Shown here one piece after another: positions 34,501 to 44,472 of a stretch of 64,000 nucleotides of DNA. The DNA lies in contig NZ_JACIEB010000004.1 in NCBI RefSeq assembly GCF_014196635.1, forward strand, positions 124,001 to 188,000. The letters run 5' to 3'. The stretch is from Sphingobium fontiphilum (GTDB taxonomy: Bacteria; Pseudomonadota; Alphaproteobacteria; Sphingomonadales; Sphingomonadaceae). Under the pieces are notes generated by a model. It searched no databases and had not been told where the DNA came from. It was given only the letters and a program-made list of their open reading frames with translations. The translations under genes were made by a program, and so were the position numbers. The number at the start of each line of letters is the position of its first letter. The first letter of the stretch is position 1.

Positions 34501-35256
34501 ATGCGTGCCTTTCGTCGCCTGTTTCTGTTGCCGCCGCTCGCCTGCGCGCTCGCGCTGGCCGGTTGTGCAGTGAAGGAGAAAGCGCCGCCCACGCCGCCGC
34601 CGCCGGTCGTGCCGACCATCATGCCGACCCCGCCCAACAGCGCGGCGCCCGACATGGACCTGCCCGACCAGGCGGCCGACGGCAGCTACATCACCCCCAA
34701 TCGCGGGATGCGCGGCGAACAGGCATTGTGGCACGTGCGCATGGCGCTGAATGTCGCCGCCCTCTCCTGCCAGCAGTGGGGCGACCGGGTGCGGGTGCAG
34801 TATAACCAGATGCTGCGGATCCACGCGGCCCCTCTTGCCCACGCCAACAATGCTATCGAGGCGATCTATTTCGGCCGCAATCAGGCCAATTTCGTCGCGG
34901 CGCGCGAACAGCTCAACACCACTGTCTATAATTTCTTCGCCCTGCCGCCGGTGCAGAAGGCCTTTTGCCAGAAGTCGCTGGATGTCATCACGATCGTCAA
35001 CGGGATGACGTCCGACGCCCTGCTCGGCTATGCGCCGACCGCGCTGGCGGAACTGGAAAAGCCGTTTCAGGAATTTTACGCCGCCTATGCCGATTATCTG
35101 CGGCGGCTGGCGGAATGGCGCAAGCGTTTCGGCGCGCAGGTGATGGTGCTCGGCCCGGATGATGAGGAACCGCCAGCGCCACCGGCCGCGCCCGCAGGTA
35201 GCCCGCCGCCGCCCTTGCCCTTCTCGCTGCCGTCTACGTCCACCGGTCAGCCCTGA
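34501..35256 (+). CDS. Hypothetical lipoprotein
   Basis: A 251-residue lipoprotein: signal peptide RLFLLPPLACALALAGC with lipobox ALAGC, then a Pro-rich linker (about residues 28-55). A helical domain follows (ALWHVRMALNVAALSCQQWG, AIEAIYFGRNQANFVAAREQ, LEKPFQEFYAAYADYLRRLA), and the C-terminus is Pro/Ala-rich. The ATG at 34501 has GGAG 7 nt upstream. Two conserved-looking cysteines (SCQQWG and FCQKSL) may pair in the periplasm. It looks like a sphingomonad-specific envelope protein; function unknown. Confidence 0.75.
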   Translation: MRAFRRLFLLPPLACALALAGCAVKEKAPPTPPPPVVPTIMPTPPNSAAPDMDLPDQAADGSYITPNRGMRGEQALWHVRMALNVAALSCQQWGDRVRVQYNQMLRIHAAPLAHANNAIEAIYFGRNQANFVAAREQLNTTVYNFFALPPVQKAFCQKSLDVITIVNGMTSDALLGYAPTALAELEKPFQEFYAAYADYLRRLAEWRKRFGAQVMVLGPDDEEPPAPPAAPAGSPPPPLPFSLPSTSTGQP

Positions 35257-35265
35257 AGCATCGGA

Positions 35266-35745
35266 TCAGAGCGGCAACATGCTGGTCTGCTTGACCTCCT
35301 CCAGCACCGCATAGGTGCGGGTTTCGCGCACGCCGGGCATCGCCGCCAATATCTCGCCCAGAAAGGCGCGATAGGCGGCCATGTCCGACACCCGCACCTT
35401 CAGCAGATAGTCGAACCCGCCCGCGACCATGTGGCATTCCAGCACGTCGGGCACATCGCGCACATGCGCGGCAAAGGCGGCGAAAACATCGTCGGTCGTG
35501 CGGTCGAGCAGCACTTCGATGAAGATCATCAGCGCCCGGTCGACGGCGGCGGGCTCCAATATGGCGGTGAACTGGCGGATGAGGCCGCTGGCGCGCAGCC
35601 TTTTGACGCGCTCGAAACAGGCGGCGGGGGACAGGCCTGCGCGCTGCGCCAGCGCCTGATTGGTGATTCGGCCGTCTTCCTGCAATATCCGCAATATTCG
35701 GCGATTGGCGTCATCCAGGGTAATTTCTTCGTCCGATGACGCCAT
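35266..35745 (-). CDS. Lrp/AsnC family regulator, probably of putA
   Basis: A 159-residue regulator with an N-terminal helix-turn-helix (DDANRRILRILQEDGRITNQ, ALAQRAGLSPAACFERVKRL) and a C-terminal RAM/ACT-like domain (VLECHMVAGGFDYLLKVRVSD, then GVRETRTYAVLEEVKQTSML). It is transcribed away from putA, with 93 nt between the start codons. In Agrobacterium and Caulobacter an Lrp-type protein (PutR) in this position activates putA in response to proline, and PutA here lacks its own DNA-binding domain. The assignment as PutR is therefore well supported by context. Confidence 0.9.
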   Translation of the reverse strand: MASSDEEITLDDANRRILRILQEDGRITNQALAQRAGLSPAACFERVKRLRASGLIRQFTAILEPAAVDRALMIFIEVLLDRTTDDVFAAFAAHVRDVPDVLECHMVAGGFDYLLKVRVSDMAAYRAFLGEILAAMPGVRETRTYAVLEEVKQTSMLPL

Positions 35746-35838
35746 TTTTGCCTCCCATATCCATTTTCACGGACAAGATACGAAGCACCTTCGGATGAAA
35801 AAGACATAATATCAAACAAAGCCCTTTGGAGAGCGCGC
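35746..35838. promoter_or_regulatory. Divergent lrp-putA promoter region
   Basis: This 93-nt A/T-richer interval must hold both promoters and the Lrp-type binding sites. It contains a small GAAG-CAC-CTTC palindrome (35784-35794) and near-repeats of CATTTTCAC/GATGAAAAAG. GGAGAG before the putA ATG is its ribosome-binding site. Exact operators cannot be fixed by eye. Confidence 0.5.
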
Positions 35839-38800
35839 ATGATCCCCACATTTTCCCCCTGGGACAGTCTGGACGACGGCAAATATCGGGAGGAAGGGGA
35901 GGCGGTCGCCGACTTGCTCGCCGCGCCCTCCTTGTCCCTTGCCCAACGCGCCGATGCGGTGCGCGACGGCGTCGCTCTGGTGGAGGCGGCGCGCAGGGCG
36001 GCCCGCAAACAGGGGGTGGTGGAAAGTTTCCTCGCTGAATTTTCGCTGGGCACAAAGGAAGGGCTGGCGCTCATGTGTCTGGCCGAAGCGCTGCTGCGCA
36101 CGCCTGATGCGGAGACGCGCGACCGGCTGATCGCGGAGAAGATCGGTTCGGCCGACTGGGCGAGCCATCTGGGCCAGTCCGACAGCCTGTTCGTCAACGC
36201 CTCCACCTGGGGGTTGATGCTGACCGGCAAGCTGATCGATGTCGACGATGAGCCGCGCCGCGACCTCAAGGGCTGGCTGACCCGGCTGACGCAGCGCGTG
36301 GGCGAACCTGTGATCCGGCAGGCGGTGGCCGCGGCGGTTCGGATCATGGGCGAACAGTTCGTGCTCGGCCGCACCATCAATGCGGCGCTGGCCCGCGCGA
36401 AGAAGGAAGCTATGCTTTGTTCCTTCGACATGCTGGGCGAAGGCGCGCGCACGGCGGCGGACGCGGAACGCTATGAACAGATTTACGCCGCCGCGATCCA
36501 GGCGGTGGGTCGTGCGGCCGATGGCGCGGGGCCGGAAAACGGCCATGGCGTGTCGGTGAAGCTGTCGGCCCTTTGCCCTCGTTATGAGGCTGTGCAGGAA
36601 AAGCGGGTCTGGACGGAGCTATATCCGCGCATGTTGCGGCTGGCGGGGCTGGCCGCGCGCTACGACCTCAACTTCGCCATTGACGCGGAGGAGGCGGACC
36701 GTCTCGTCATCTCCCTCAAACTCTTCGAACGGCTCGCCCGCGCGCCCGAACTGGCCGGATGGCAGGGGCTGGGCATCGTCGTGCAGGCCTATCAGAAGCG
36801 GGGGCGCGACGTCATCGCCCGCCTGTCCGCGCTGGCGCAGGCGACCGGGCGGCGCATCATGGTGCGGCTGGTCAAGGGCGCCTATTGGGACAGCGAGATC
36901 AAGAAGGCGCAAGTCGCCGGGCGGCCCGATTATCCCGTCTTCACGACCAAGGCGGCGACCGACCTGTCCTACCTCGTCTGCGCCCGCGCGCTGATCGACG
37001 CCGCGCCGCATCTCTATCCGCAATTTGCGACGCACAACGCCCACACGCTGGCGGCCGTGCGGACGATGGCGGCCGACGCGGGCGTCGCCGTCGAGCATCA
37101 GCGACTGCACGGCATGGGCGAGGGGCTCTATGATGCGGCGGAGAAGCATTATGGCCCCTTGCGCCTGCGCGCCTATGCGCCGGTGGGCGGGCATGAGGAT
37201 CTGCTGCCCTATCTGGTCCGTCGCCTGCTGGAAAATGGCGCGAACACCAGCTTCGTCCACGCCCTGCTGGATGAGGCCGTGCCCGCCGACCGTATCGTCG
37301 CCGACCCCATCGAGACGGTGACGATGCACCCCGGCCGCCACCCGCGCATTCCCGCGCCCGGCGACATCTACGGGGCCAGCCGCCGCAATCCGCCCGGCCG
37401 CGATTACAGCATCGCCGCAGCGCGCGCCGTGGCCGACCGCGAGCGATTGTTGATGGCGAAGGAGCATCTGCTTTCCGGCCCGATCATTGGCGGAACGCTG
37501 CTTCAGGCGGGCGATGGCGAGGCCGTGACCAGCCCCACCGACGGCCGCCGCATCGGCACCGTCTGGCCGGCCGCCGCAGACATGGCGGACCGCGCCATCG
37601 CCGCCGCCCGCGCCGCCCAGCCCAAGTGGGACAGGGCGGGCGGCCCGGCCCGCGCCGCGACGCTGCGCGCCATGGCCGACGCGCTGGAGGCGGAGACGGA
37701 CTCGCTGGTCGCGCTCCTCTCGCTGGAGGCCGGCAAGACGCTGAACGACGGCGTCGCCGAAGTGCGTGAGGCGGTCGATTTCTGCCGCTATTATGCCGAC
37801 CTTGCCGAACGGCAATTTGCGGGGCTGGCGCCGCTGCCCGGCCCCGTGGGCGAGACCAACAGCATGGAGCTGCGCGGACGCGGCGTGTTCCTGTGCATTT
37901 CGCCGTGGAACTTCCCGCTCGCCATCTTCACAGGCCAGATCGCCGCCGCGCTGGCGGCAGGCAACGCCGTCATCGCCAAGCCCGCTGAGCAGACGCCGCT
38001 CGTTGCTGGCGCGGCGGTGCGGCTGTTCCATCGCGCCGGCCTCTCCCCCGATCTGCTGGCGCTGCTGCCGGGGGAAGGCGGCGTGATCGGCCCGGTGCTG
38101 ACGGCGCACCCCGGCGTCGACGGCGTCGCCTTCACCGGCGGCACCGACACCGCCGCCAGCATCAACCGCGCGCTCGCCGCGCGGCCGGGGCCGATCATCC
38201 CCTTCATCGCCGAAACCGGCGGGCTGAACGGCATGTTTGTCGACACGACCGCGCTCAGGGAACAGGTGGTCGACGATGTCATCCTGTCTGCCTTCGGATC
38301 GGCGGGGCAGCGTTGTTCGGCGCTGCGCCTGCTGTTCGTGCCGGAGGAATCGGCGGATCACCTGATCGAGACGCTGAAGGGCGCACTCGATGCTCTGGTG
38401 ATCGGTGACCCAGCCGATCCGGCGAGCGATGTCGGTCCGGTGATCGATGAGGAGGCGCGCGCCGCCCTGATCGCCCATCGCGATCGCCTGTCGCGCGAAG
38501 CGGCGATCCTGCATGAAAAGGCGATGGAGAATGCGCCCGCAGGGGGCAGCTTCTTCGCGCCGCTAATCGCCGAAATACCGACGCCCGATTTTCTGGAGCG
38601 CGAGGTGTTCGGGCCGATCCTGCACATCCATCGCTATCGCCGGGCCGACCTGCCCGCCGTGGCGCGGGCGCTGGCGGCGCGCGGCTATGGCCTGACGCTG
38701 GGCATCCACAGCCGGGTAGAGGGCTTTGCGCGCGAGGTGCGCGATCTCGTCCCCGCCGGCAATTGCTACGTCAACCGCTCGATCATCGGCGCGGTCGTCG

Positions 38801-38946
38801 GCGTCCAGCCCTTCGGCGGGGAGGGGCTGTCGGGCACCGGACCCAAGGCGGGCGGCCCCCATGCGCTGATGCGCTATGCCGTCGAACGCGCCCTGTCGGT
38901 CAACATCGCCGCACAGGGGGGCGACCCGGCGCTGCTCAATCTGTAG
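35839..38946 (+). CDS. putA: Bifunctional proline dehydrogenase / L-glutamate gamma-semialdehyde dehydrogenase
   Basis: A 1035-residue bifunctional enzyme that oxidises proline to glutamate. The FAD-dependent proline dehydrogenase barrel spans about residues 130-440 (GHGVSVKLSALCPRYE, RIMVRLVKGAYWDSEIKKAQ, YPQFATHNAHTLAAV). The aldehyde dehydrogenase half spans about 530-1000 with FLCISPWNFPLAIFTGQIAA, the catalytic Glu in FIAETGGLNG and catalytic Cys in SAGQRCSALRLLF. The N-terminal ribbon-helix-helix DNA-binding domain of enteric PutA is absent, so it is not self-regulating. It is convergent with glnD, with only 9 nt between the stop codons. Confidence 0.97.
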   Translation: MIPTFSPWDSLDDGKYREEGEAVADLLAAPSLSLAQRADAVRDGVALVEAARRAARKQGVVESFLAEFSLGTKEGLALMCLAEALLRTPDAETRDRLIAEKIGSADWASHLGQSDSLFVNASTWGLMLTGKLIDVDDEPRRDLKGWLTRLTQRVGEPVIRQAVAAAVRIMGEQFVLGRTINAALARAKKEAMLCSFDMLGEGARTAADAERYEQIYAAAIQAVGRAADGAGPENGHGVSVKLSALCPRYEAVQEKRVWTELYPRMLRLAGLAARYDLNFAIDAEEADRLVISLKLFERLARAPELAGWQGLGIVVQAYQKRGRDVIARLSALAQATGRRIMVRLVKGAYWDSEIKKAQVAGRPDYPVFTTKAATDLSYLVCARALIDAAPHLYPQFATHNAHTLAAVRTMAADAGVAVEHQRLHGMGEGLYDAAEKHYGPLRLRAYAPVGGHEDLLPYLVRRLLENGANTSFVHALLDEAVPADRIVADPIETVTMHPGRHPRIPAPGDIYGASRRNPPGRDYSIAAARAVADRERLLMAKEHLLSGPIIGGTLLQAGDGEAVTSPTDGRRIGTVWPAAADMADRAIAAARAAQPKWDRAGGPARAATLRAMADALEAETDSLVALLSLEAGKTLNDGVAEVREAVDFCRYYADLAERQFAGLAPLPGPVGETNSMELRGRGVFLCISPWNFPLAIFTGQIAAALAAGNAVIAKPAEQTPLVAGAAVRLFHRAGLSPDLLALLPGEGGVIGPVLTAHPGVDGVAFTGGTDTAASINRALAARPGPIIPFIAETGGLNGMFVDTTALREQVVDDVILSAFGSAGQRCSALRLLFVPEESADHLIETLKGALDALVIGDPADPASDVGPVIDEEARAALIAHRDRLSREAAILHEKAMENAPAGGSFFAPLIAEIPTPDFLEREVFGPILHIHRYRRADLPAVARALAARGYGLTLGIHSRVEGFAREVRDLVPAGNCYVNRSIIGAVVGVQPFGGEGLSGTGPKAGGPHALMRYAVERALSVNIAAQGGDPALLNL

Positions 38947-38955
38947 ATTCTGACA

Positions 38956-41718
38956 TCAGGCCATTTGCAGCGCAATGTCGACATCGCCGCCCGCGGCTTC
39001 CAGCAGGCGGCGCTCCAGCGTCTGGAGCCGGCCCTTCGCCTCGATCTTTCCGCCCAGAAGGTCGGTGATGTAGAAAGTGTCGACCGCCCGTTCGCCATAG
39101 GTGGCGACATGGGCGCTGTGCACCGTGACCTTCGACTGGAACAGCGCGTTGGCCAGCGCGAACAGCAGGGCGGGCCGGTCGCGGGCGTTGACCTCCACCA
39201 CGGTGAAGCGGTTCGACGCCTTGTTGTCGATCAGCACATTGGGGGCGATGCGGAACGCCTCCGCCCGGGTGCGGGGCAGGGGGCGGGCCTCCAGCTTGGT
39301 GATCAGGCGATGGCGATTGGCGAGCGCATCCTCGATCGCCACCTTGATCCGCTGTAGCTGTTCGGGGCTGTGGAAAGCGCCGCCCAGCGGGTCCTGCACC
39401 AGGAAATTGTCGACCGCCACCCCGTCGCGCGTCGTGTGAATGCGCGCGTCGATGATGTTGCCGCCCGCCAGATGGATCGCGCCCGCGATGCGATAGAACA
39501 GACCCGGATGGTCGGTGGCGTAGACGGTGACGAGCGTCGCGCCGCGCTGCGGATAATATTCGGCGGCGATGGACAGGGGGCTGCCGTCCGACGCCAGGAT
39601 ATGGCGCGCATTGTGCACCAATATGTCGTCAGGCTCGGCGATCCAGTAGCTTTCGGGCAGGCGCTTGGCGAACTGACGAAAATCGTCATCGGACAGGCCC
39701 AGCGCCTGTTGCAGCGCGGCCTGTTTGGCGGCGACGCGTTCCTCGCGGCCGCGCAGCTTGTGCCCCAGGCGCAGCACTTCTTCCGCCGATTCATACAGGT
39801 CGCCCAGCAGCTGCCGCTTCCAGCTGTTCCACACGCCCGGCCCCACGGCGCGAATATCGACGATGGTCAGGCACAGCAGCAGCTTCAGTCGCTCCGCGCT
39901 CTGCACCACATCGGCGAAATCCAGGATGGTCTTGTAATCGGCCAGATCCCGCTTGAACGCCGTGGCCGACATCAACAGATGGTATCGCACCAGCCAGGCG
40001 ACGGTTTCGGTCTCAGCATCGCTCAGCCCCAGGCGCGGGCACAGATGTTCGGCGACTTCCGCGCCCAATATGCTGTGGTCGCCGCCCCGGCCCTTGGCGA
40101 TGTCGTGCAGCAGCACCGCGACATAGAGCGCCCGGCGGGAAATCAGCTTGGCCATGATTTCGGACGACAGCGGATGCTCGCTGGCCAGCTCGCCCTTTTC
40201 GATGCGCGACAGCAGGCCGATGGCGCGGATGGTGTGCTCGTCGACAGTATAGTGGTGATACATGTCGAATTGCATTTGCGCCACGACGCGGCGAAAATCG
40301 GGGATGAAACGGCCGAACACGCTCGATTCGTTCATCCAGCGCAGCACCGTTTCCGGGTCGCGCGGGCTCGTCAGCACATCCAGAAAGGCCGCGTTCGCGC
40401 GGGGATCGCGCCGCACCTTTGCCGTAATATGCGGCGCGTCGCGGCTGGCCGCGCGCATGGCCGACGGGTGGATGGACAGACCATGGCGATCGGCCAGCGC
40501 AAATATCTCCAGCAGGCGGACCGGATCGTCGCGAAAGAAATTATCGTCGGGCAAGGCCAGCCGACCGCGATCGAGGATGAAGCCGTCGAGCTTCTTGGGC
40601 CGCCGGAAAAAGGCGGGGATATAGCGGCGGCCCTTCGCGGCGAACTGGTCGTCCAGATGGGCCAGGAACACCGCCGTCAAATCCCCCACCGTCTTGGCGT
40701 TGAGGAAATAATAGCGCATGAACCGCTCGACGCCGGACTGGCCCTGCCGCGCGGTGAAGCGCATGCGTGTCGCAATCTCCAGTTGCAGGTCGAAGGTCAG
40801 GCGATCCTCCGCCCGGCCGGTGATGGTGTGCAGGTGGCACCGCACCGCCCACAGGAAATCCTCAGCCTTCTGAAACTGGCGCAGTTCCGCCTGGGTGAGC
40901 AGACCCGAGTCAACCAGCTCCGCGACGGATTGCACGCGGTGGACATATTTGCCGATCCAGAACAATGTGTGCAGGTCGCGCAGCCCGCCCTTGCCTTCCT
41001 TGACATTGGGTTCGACGACATAGCGGCTGTCGCCCATGCGCTTGTGGCGCTCCTCGCGCTCGGCCAGCTTGTCTGCAATGAAGGCGCGCGCCGTGCCCTG
41101 CACCACCTCCGCACCAAAGCGCGCGGCGGTTTCCTCATAAAGCGGTCGGTCGCCCCAGATATAGCGCGCCTCCAGCAATGCGGTGCGCACGGTCAGGTCG
41201 GCATTGGCCATGCGCATCGTTTCGTCGATGGAACGGCTGCTATGCCCGACCTTCAAGCCCAGATCCCAGAGCGAATAGAGCATGGATTCGATCACCTGCT
41301 CGGTCCACCCGGTGGGCTTCCATGGCGTGATGAAGCCGATGTCGATATCGCTGTAGGGCGCCATTTCGCCCCGGCCATAGCCGCCCACCGCGATCAGGAC
41401 GATGCGTTCGCCAGTGCTGCGATTGCTTGCCGGATAAAGATGGTGGGTCGTTGCGTCGTAAAGCAGGCGCAATATCTGGTCGATCAGGAAGGCGAAGGCG
41501 CTCACCGTTTCGCGCCCGCGCGTCGGCTTGGCTTCCAGCCTCCGCGCCACTTCCTTGCGCCCCTGTTCCAGCGCGGTTCGCAGTTCGCCGACGATCGCCA
41601 AGCGCAATTTCATCGGGTCGCCATTATGCGCCTGCGCCAGCGCGACGATATTGTCCGAAATCGCGCGGCGATCAATAATCGCCCGGCGTGACCCGAGGGC
41701 GGGAAAGTGCATGACCAT
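38956..41718 (-). CDS. glnD: [Protein-PII] uridylyltransferase GlnD
   Basis: A 920-residue nitrogen sensor that uridylylates and deuridylylates PII according to glutamine. The nucleotidyltransferase site is VGGYGRGEMAPYSDIDIGF (about residues 112-130). The HD hydrolase domain contains LLHDIAKGRGGDHS (about 545-560), and two C-terminal ACT domains bind glutamine (VYATDHPGLFYRIAGAIHLA and NARDRPALLFALANALF). The start is either of two ATGs two codons apart. It lies 9 nt after mutS on the same strand, so the pair is probably cotranscribed. GlnD links to the nitrate assimilation locus in this window through general nitrogen control. Confidence 0.96.
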   Translation of the reverse strand: MVMHFPALGSRRAIIDRRAISDNIVALAQAHNGDPMKLRLAIVGELRTALEQGRKEVARRLEAKPTRGRETVSAFAFLIDQILRLLYDATTHHLYPASNRSTGERIVLIAVGGYGRGEMAPYSDIDIGFITPWKPTGWTEQVIESMLYSLWDLGLKVGHSSRSIDETMRMANADLTVRTALLEARYIWGDRPLYEETAARFGAEVVQGTARAFIADKLAEREERHKRMGDSRYVVEPNVKEGKGGLRDLHTLFWIGKYVHRVQSVAELVDSGLLTQAELRQFQKAEDFLWAVRCHLHTITGRAEDRLTFDLQLEIATRMRFTARQGQSGVERFMRYYFLNAKTVGDLTAVFLAHLDDQFAAKGRRYIPAFFRRPKKLDGFILDRGRLALPDDNFFRDDPVRLLEIFALADRHGLSIHPSAMRAASRDAPHITAKVRRDPRANAAFLDVLTSPRDPETVLRWMNESSVFGRFIPDFRRVVAQMQFDMYHHYTVDEHTIRAIGLLSRIEKGELASEHPLSSEIMAKLISRRALYVAVLLHDIAKGRGGDHSILGAEVAEHLCPRLGLSDAETETVAWLVRYHLLMSATAFKRDLADYKTILDFADVVQSAERLKLLLCLTIVDIRAVGPGVWNSWKRQLLGDLYESAEEVLRLGHKLRGREERVAAKQAALQQALGLSDDDFRQFAKRLPESYWIAEPDDILVHNARHILASDGSPLSIAAEYYPQRGATLVTVYATDHPGLFYRIAGAIHLAGGNIIDARIHTTRDGVAVDNFLVQDPLGGAFHSPEQLQRIKVAIEDALANRHRLITKLEARPLPRTRAEAFRIAPNVLIDNKASNRFTVVEVNARDRPALLFALANALFQSKVTVHSAHVATYGERAVDTFYITDLLGGKIEAKGRLQTLERRLLEAAGGDVDIALQMA

Positions 41719-41727
41719 CGCCTGTTT

Positions 41728-44349
41728 CTAGTCCGGCCGCTCGCTGGCGGCCAGTTGTTTCAACCGATATATGTGATCGAGCGCGTCGCGCGGCGAGAGT
41801 AAATCCGCATCAATGGCGTCGATGGCGGCGCGTAGCGGATCGACCTTTTGCTCCACCTGCGCCGCGACCGACGCAAACAGGGGCAGGTCGTCCAGCCCGG
41901 CCGCGATGCCGCCGGTCTTCGCCTTGCCCGCCTCCAGCCGGGCGAGCACATCCTTCGCGCGTTTCAGCACCATCGGCGGCAGGCCCGCCAGCCGCGCGAC
42001 GGCCAGACCATAGCTGCGGTCGGCCGGACCTTGCGACACTTCGTGCAGCAGAACCAGATCGCCCTTCCACTCGCGCGCGCGGACATGGTGCAGCGAAAGG
42101 GCGGACAGGCTTTCGGCCAGCCGCGTCAGTTCGTGATAATGGGTGGCGAACAGGCACCGGCAGCGGTTGACCTCATGCACCGCCTCCACCACCGCCCAGG
42201 CGAGCGCCAGCCCGTCATAGGTCGACGTGCCCCGGCCCACTTCATCCAGGATCACGAAGCTGCGTTCGGTCGCCTGCGCCAATATGGCCGCGGTCTCGAC
42301 CATCTCGACCATGAAGGTCGACCGGCCGCGCGCCAGATTGTCGGACGCGCCGACGCGGCTGAACAACCGGTCGACCAGGCTGAGCGTCGCCGCCTGCGCG
42401 GGCACGAAGCCGCCCGCCTGCGCGAGGAGCACGATCAGCGCATTCTGGCGCAAGAAGGTCGATTTGCCGCCCATATTGGGGCCGGTGACCAGCCACAGCC
42501 GATCGTCCGCGACCAGGCGGCAGTCATTGGCGACGAACGCCTGCCCCTGCCGCGCCAGCGCGTCCTCCACCACCGGATGACGCCCGCCGACGATGTCGAG
42601 ACATTGGCCCGGCACGAAATACGGGCGCGTCCAGCCGCCTTCGGCCGCGCGTTCGGCCAGCGCTGCGGCGACGTCCAGCCGGGCGAGCGCCTGCGCCGCC
42701 CCGGCGATCCGCGCCTTGTCGGCCAGCGCCATTTCGATCAGTTCCTCCAGATGCGCGGCTTCGGCGGCCAGTGCGTGCGCGCCCGCCTGCGCCACCCGGC
42801 CCGCCTGTTCATGCAGGTCGATGGAATTGAACCGCACCACCCCGGCCAGCGTCTGGCGGTGGGTAAAGCCGCTGTCCGCCTGCATCAGCGGGTCGGCGGC
42901 GCGGGCGGGCACCTCGACATGATAGCCGAGCACGCCATTATGCCGGATCTTGAGGCTGGCTATGCCGGTCTGCGCCCGATATTGCGCCTCCAGCGCGGCG
43001 ATGGCGCGGCGGCCGTCACCCGCCATGGCGCGCAGTTCGTCGAGCGCCGCGTCATAGCCATCGGCGATATAGCCGCCGCTCGCCGTTTCTGTCGGTGGCG
43101 TCGGCACCAGCGCGCGGGACAGGCGGTCGACCAGCGCGCCATGGCCGTCGAGCGCGGGCAGCAACGCGCGCAGCAGCGGCGGCTGCGCCTCCATCCGGCC
43201 CAGTTTTTCGCGCAGCATCCGCGCTTCATTGAGGCCGTCGCGCAGCGCGCCAAGGTCGCGGGGCGAACCGCGACCCATGGCGATCCGCCCCAACGCCCGG
43301 CCGATGTCGGGCAGCGCGCGCAAGGCGGCGCGCAGATGGTCGCGCGTGGCGGCGCTATCGTGGAACAACTGCACCAGGTCGAGCCGTTCTCCGATGGCGC
43401 CCTCGTCCATCAGCGGCGCCGACAGATCCTGCGCCAGCAACCGCGCGCCCGCGCCGCTGACCGTCCGGTCGATGGCGGCGAGCAGGCTGCCCGCGCGCGT
43501 CCCCGCCTGCGTCGCGGTGATCTCCAGGCTTTCGCGCGTCGCCGCGTCGATGGCGACATGGCCGTCGCTGGTCCGGCGGACCGGCGGCGCGAGGAAGGGC
43601 AATGCGCCCTTGCCCGCATGGTCGAGATAGGTGACGAGGCCCCCCATCGCCGCCAGTTCGGCGCGCGAAAACTGGCCGAAGCCGTCCAGCGTGGCGACGC
43701 CGAACAGCCGTTTGAGCAGGGTTTCCGCGCCCGCGCTGGAAAAGGCCGCGCGGCTGAATATATGGGCGTCGGCCAGCGCGATGTCAGCGCCTTCGGGCAT
43801 GATCGTTTCGCTCGGCCGCAGGCGCGCGAGTTCGGCGGACAGGTCGGCGGCGCGCAGCGTCATGGTTTCGAACCGGCCGGTGGAAATGTCGGCGGCGGCA
43901 AGGCCGATCGCGTCATCGCTTGCCAGCGGAGCGAGCGCGACCAGCATATTGTCGCTGCGCGCATCGAGCAGCGTATCCTCGGTCAGCGTGCCCGCCGTCA
44001 CATAGCGCACGATGGCCCGGTTCACGAGCGCCTTGCCGCCGCGCGCCTTCGCCTGTGCCGGGCTCTCGGTCTGTTCGGCGATAGCGACCCGGTGCCCGGC
44101 GCGGATCAGCCGCGCGAGGTAGGATTCGGCGCTGTGCACCGGCACGCCGCACATCGGGATGGGGGCGCCGTCATGTTCCCCCCGACTGGTCAGCGCGATG
44201 TCCAGCGTCGCCGCCGCGGCCTTGGCGTCGTCGAAGAACAGTTCGAAAAAATCGCCCATGCGGTAAAAAAGCAGGCAGTCGTCGGCCTGTGCCTTCAGCG
44301 CGAAATATTGCGCCATCATGGGGGTGGGCTGGGCGATCTTGTCGGACAT
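41728..44349 (-). CDS. mutS: DNA mismatch repair protein MutS
   Basis: An 873-residue mismatch-recognition ATPase. The N-terminal domain has the F-x-E mismatch wedge in YRMGDFFELFFDDAK. The ATPase domain has Walker A GPNMGGKSTFLRQ (about residue 622) and Walker B FVILDEVGRGTSTYDG (about 700), followed by the FATHYHELTRL segment. The ATG at 44349 gives the family start MSDKIAQPTPMMAQY; the upstream open frame is not MutS-like. It is divergent from maeB and followed closely by glnD. Confidence 0.97.
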   Translation of the reverse strand: MSDKIAQPTPMMAQYFALKAQADDCLLFYRMGDFFELFFDDAKAAAATLDIALTSRGEHDGAPIPMCGVPVHSAESYLARLIRAGHRVAIAEQTESPAQAKARGGKALVNRAIVRYVTAGTLTEDTLLDARSDNMLVALAPLASDDAIGLAAADISTGRFETMTLRAADLSAELARLRPSETIMPEGADIALADAHIFSRAAFSSAGAETLLKRLFGVATLDGFGQFSRAELAAMGGLVTYLDHAGKGALPFLAPPVRRTSDGHVAIDAATRESLEITATQAGTRAGSLLAAIDRTVSGAGARLLAQDLSAPLMDEGAIGERLDLVQLFHDSAATRDHLRAALRALPDIGRALGRIAMGRGSPRDLGALRDGLNEARMLREKLGRMEAQPPLLRALLPALDGHGALVDRLSRALVPTPPTETASGGYIADGYDAALDELRAMAGDGRRAIAALEAQYRAQTGIASLKIRHNGVLGYHVEVPARAADPLMQADSGFTHRQTLAGVVRFNSIDLHEQAGRVAQAGAHALAAEAAHLEELIEMALADKARIAGAAQALARLDVAAALAERAAEGGWTRPYFVPGQCLDIVGGRHPVVEDALARQGQAFVANDCRLVADDRLWLVTGPNMGGKSTFLRQNALIVLLAQAGGFVPAQAATLSLVDRLFSRVGASDNLARGRSTFMVEMVETAAILAQATERSFVILDEVGRGTSTYDGLALAWAVVEAVHEVNRCRCLFATHYHELTRLAESLSALSLHHVRAREWKGDLVLLHEVSQGPADRSYGLAVARLAGLPPMVLKRAKDVLARLEAGKAKTGGIAAGLDDLPLFASVAAQVEQKVDPLRAAIDAIDADLLSPRDALDHIYRLKQLAASERPD

Positions 44350-44472
44350 CGCATCAGCCGATAGCCCGAACCGCCCTTTGGTGGAAGGGTGCGGAAAAAA
44401 GCCTTTCTCGCGCTTGCCCCCAAGCATCCCTTGCCGCTAGGGCCGATTTGACTGACACAGGATGGGCGAGCG

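Noticed and set aside
39370..41691. 773-codon plus-strand frame opposite glnD
   Set aside because: Antisense shadow of glnD with no domain pattern.
41848..44364. 838-codon plus-strand frame opposite mutS
   Set aside because: Same reason: antisense of a strongly recognised gene with Arg/Gln/His-rich composition.
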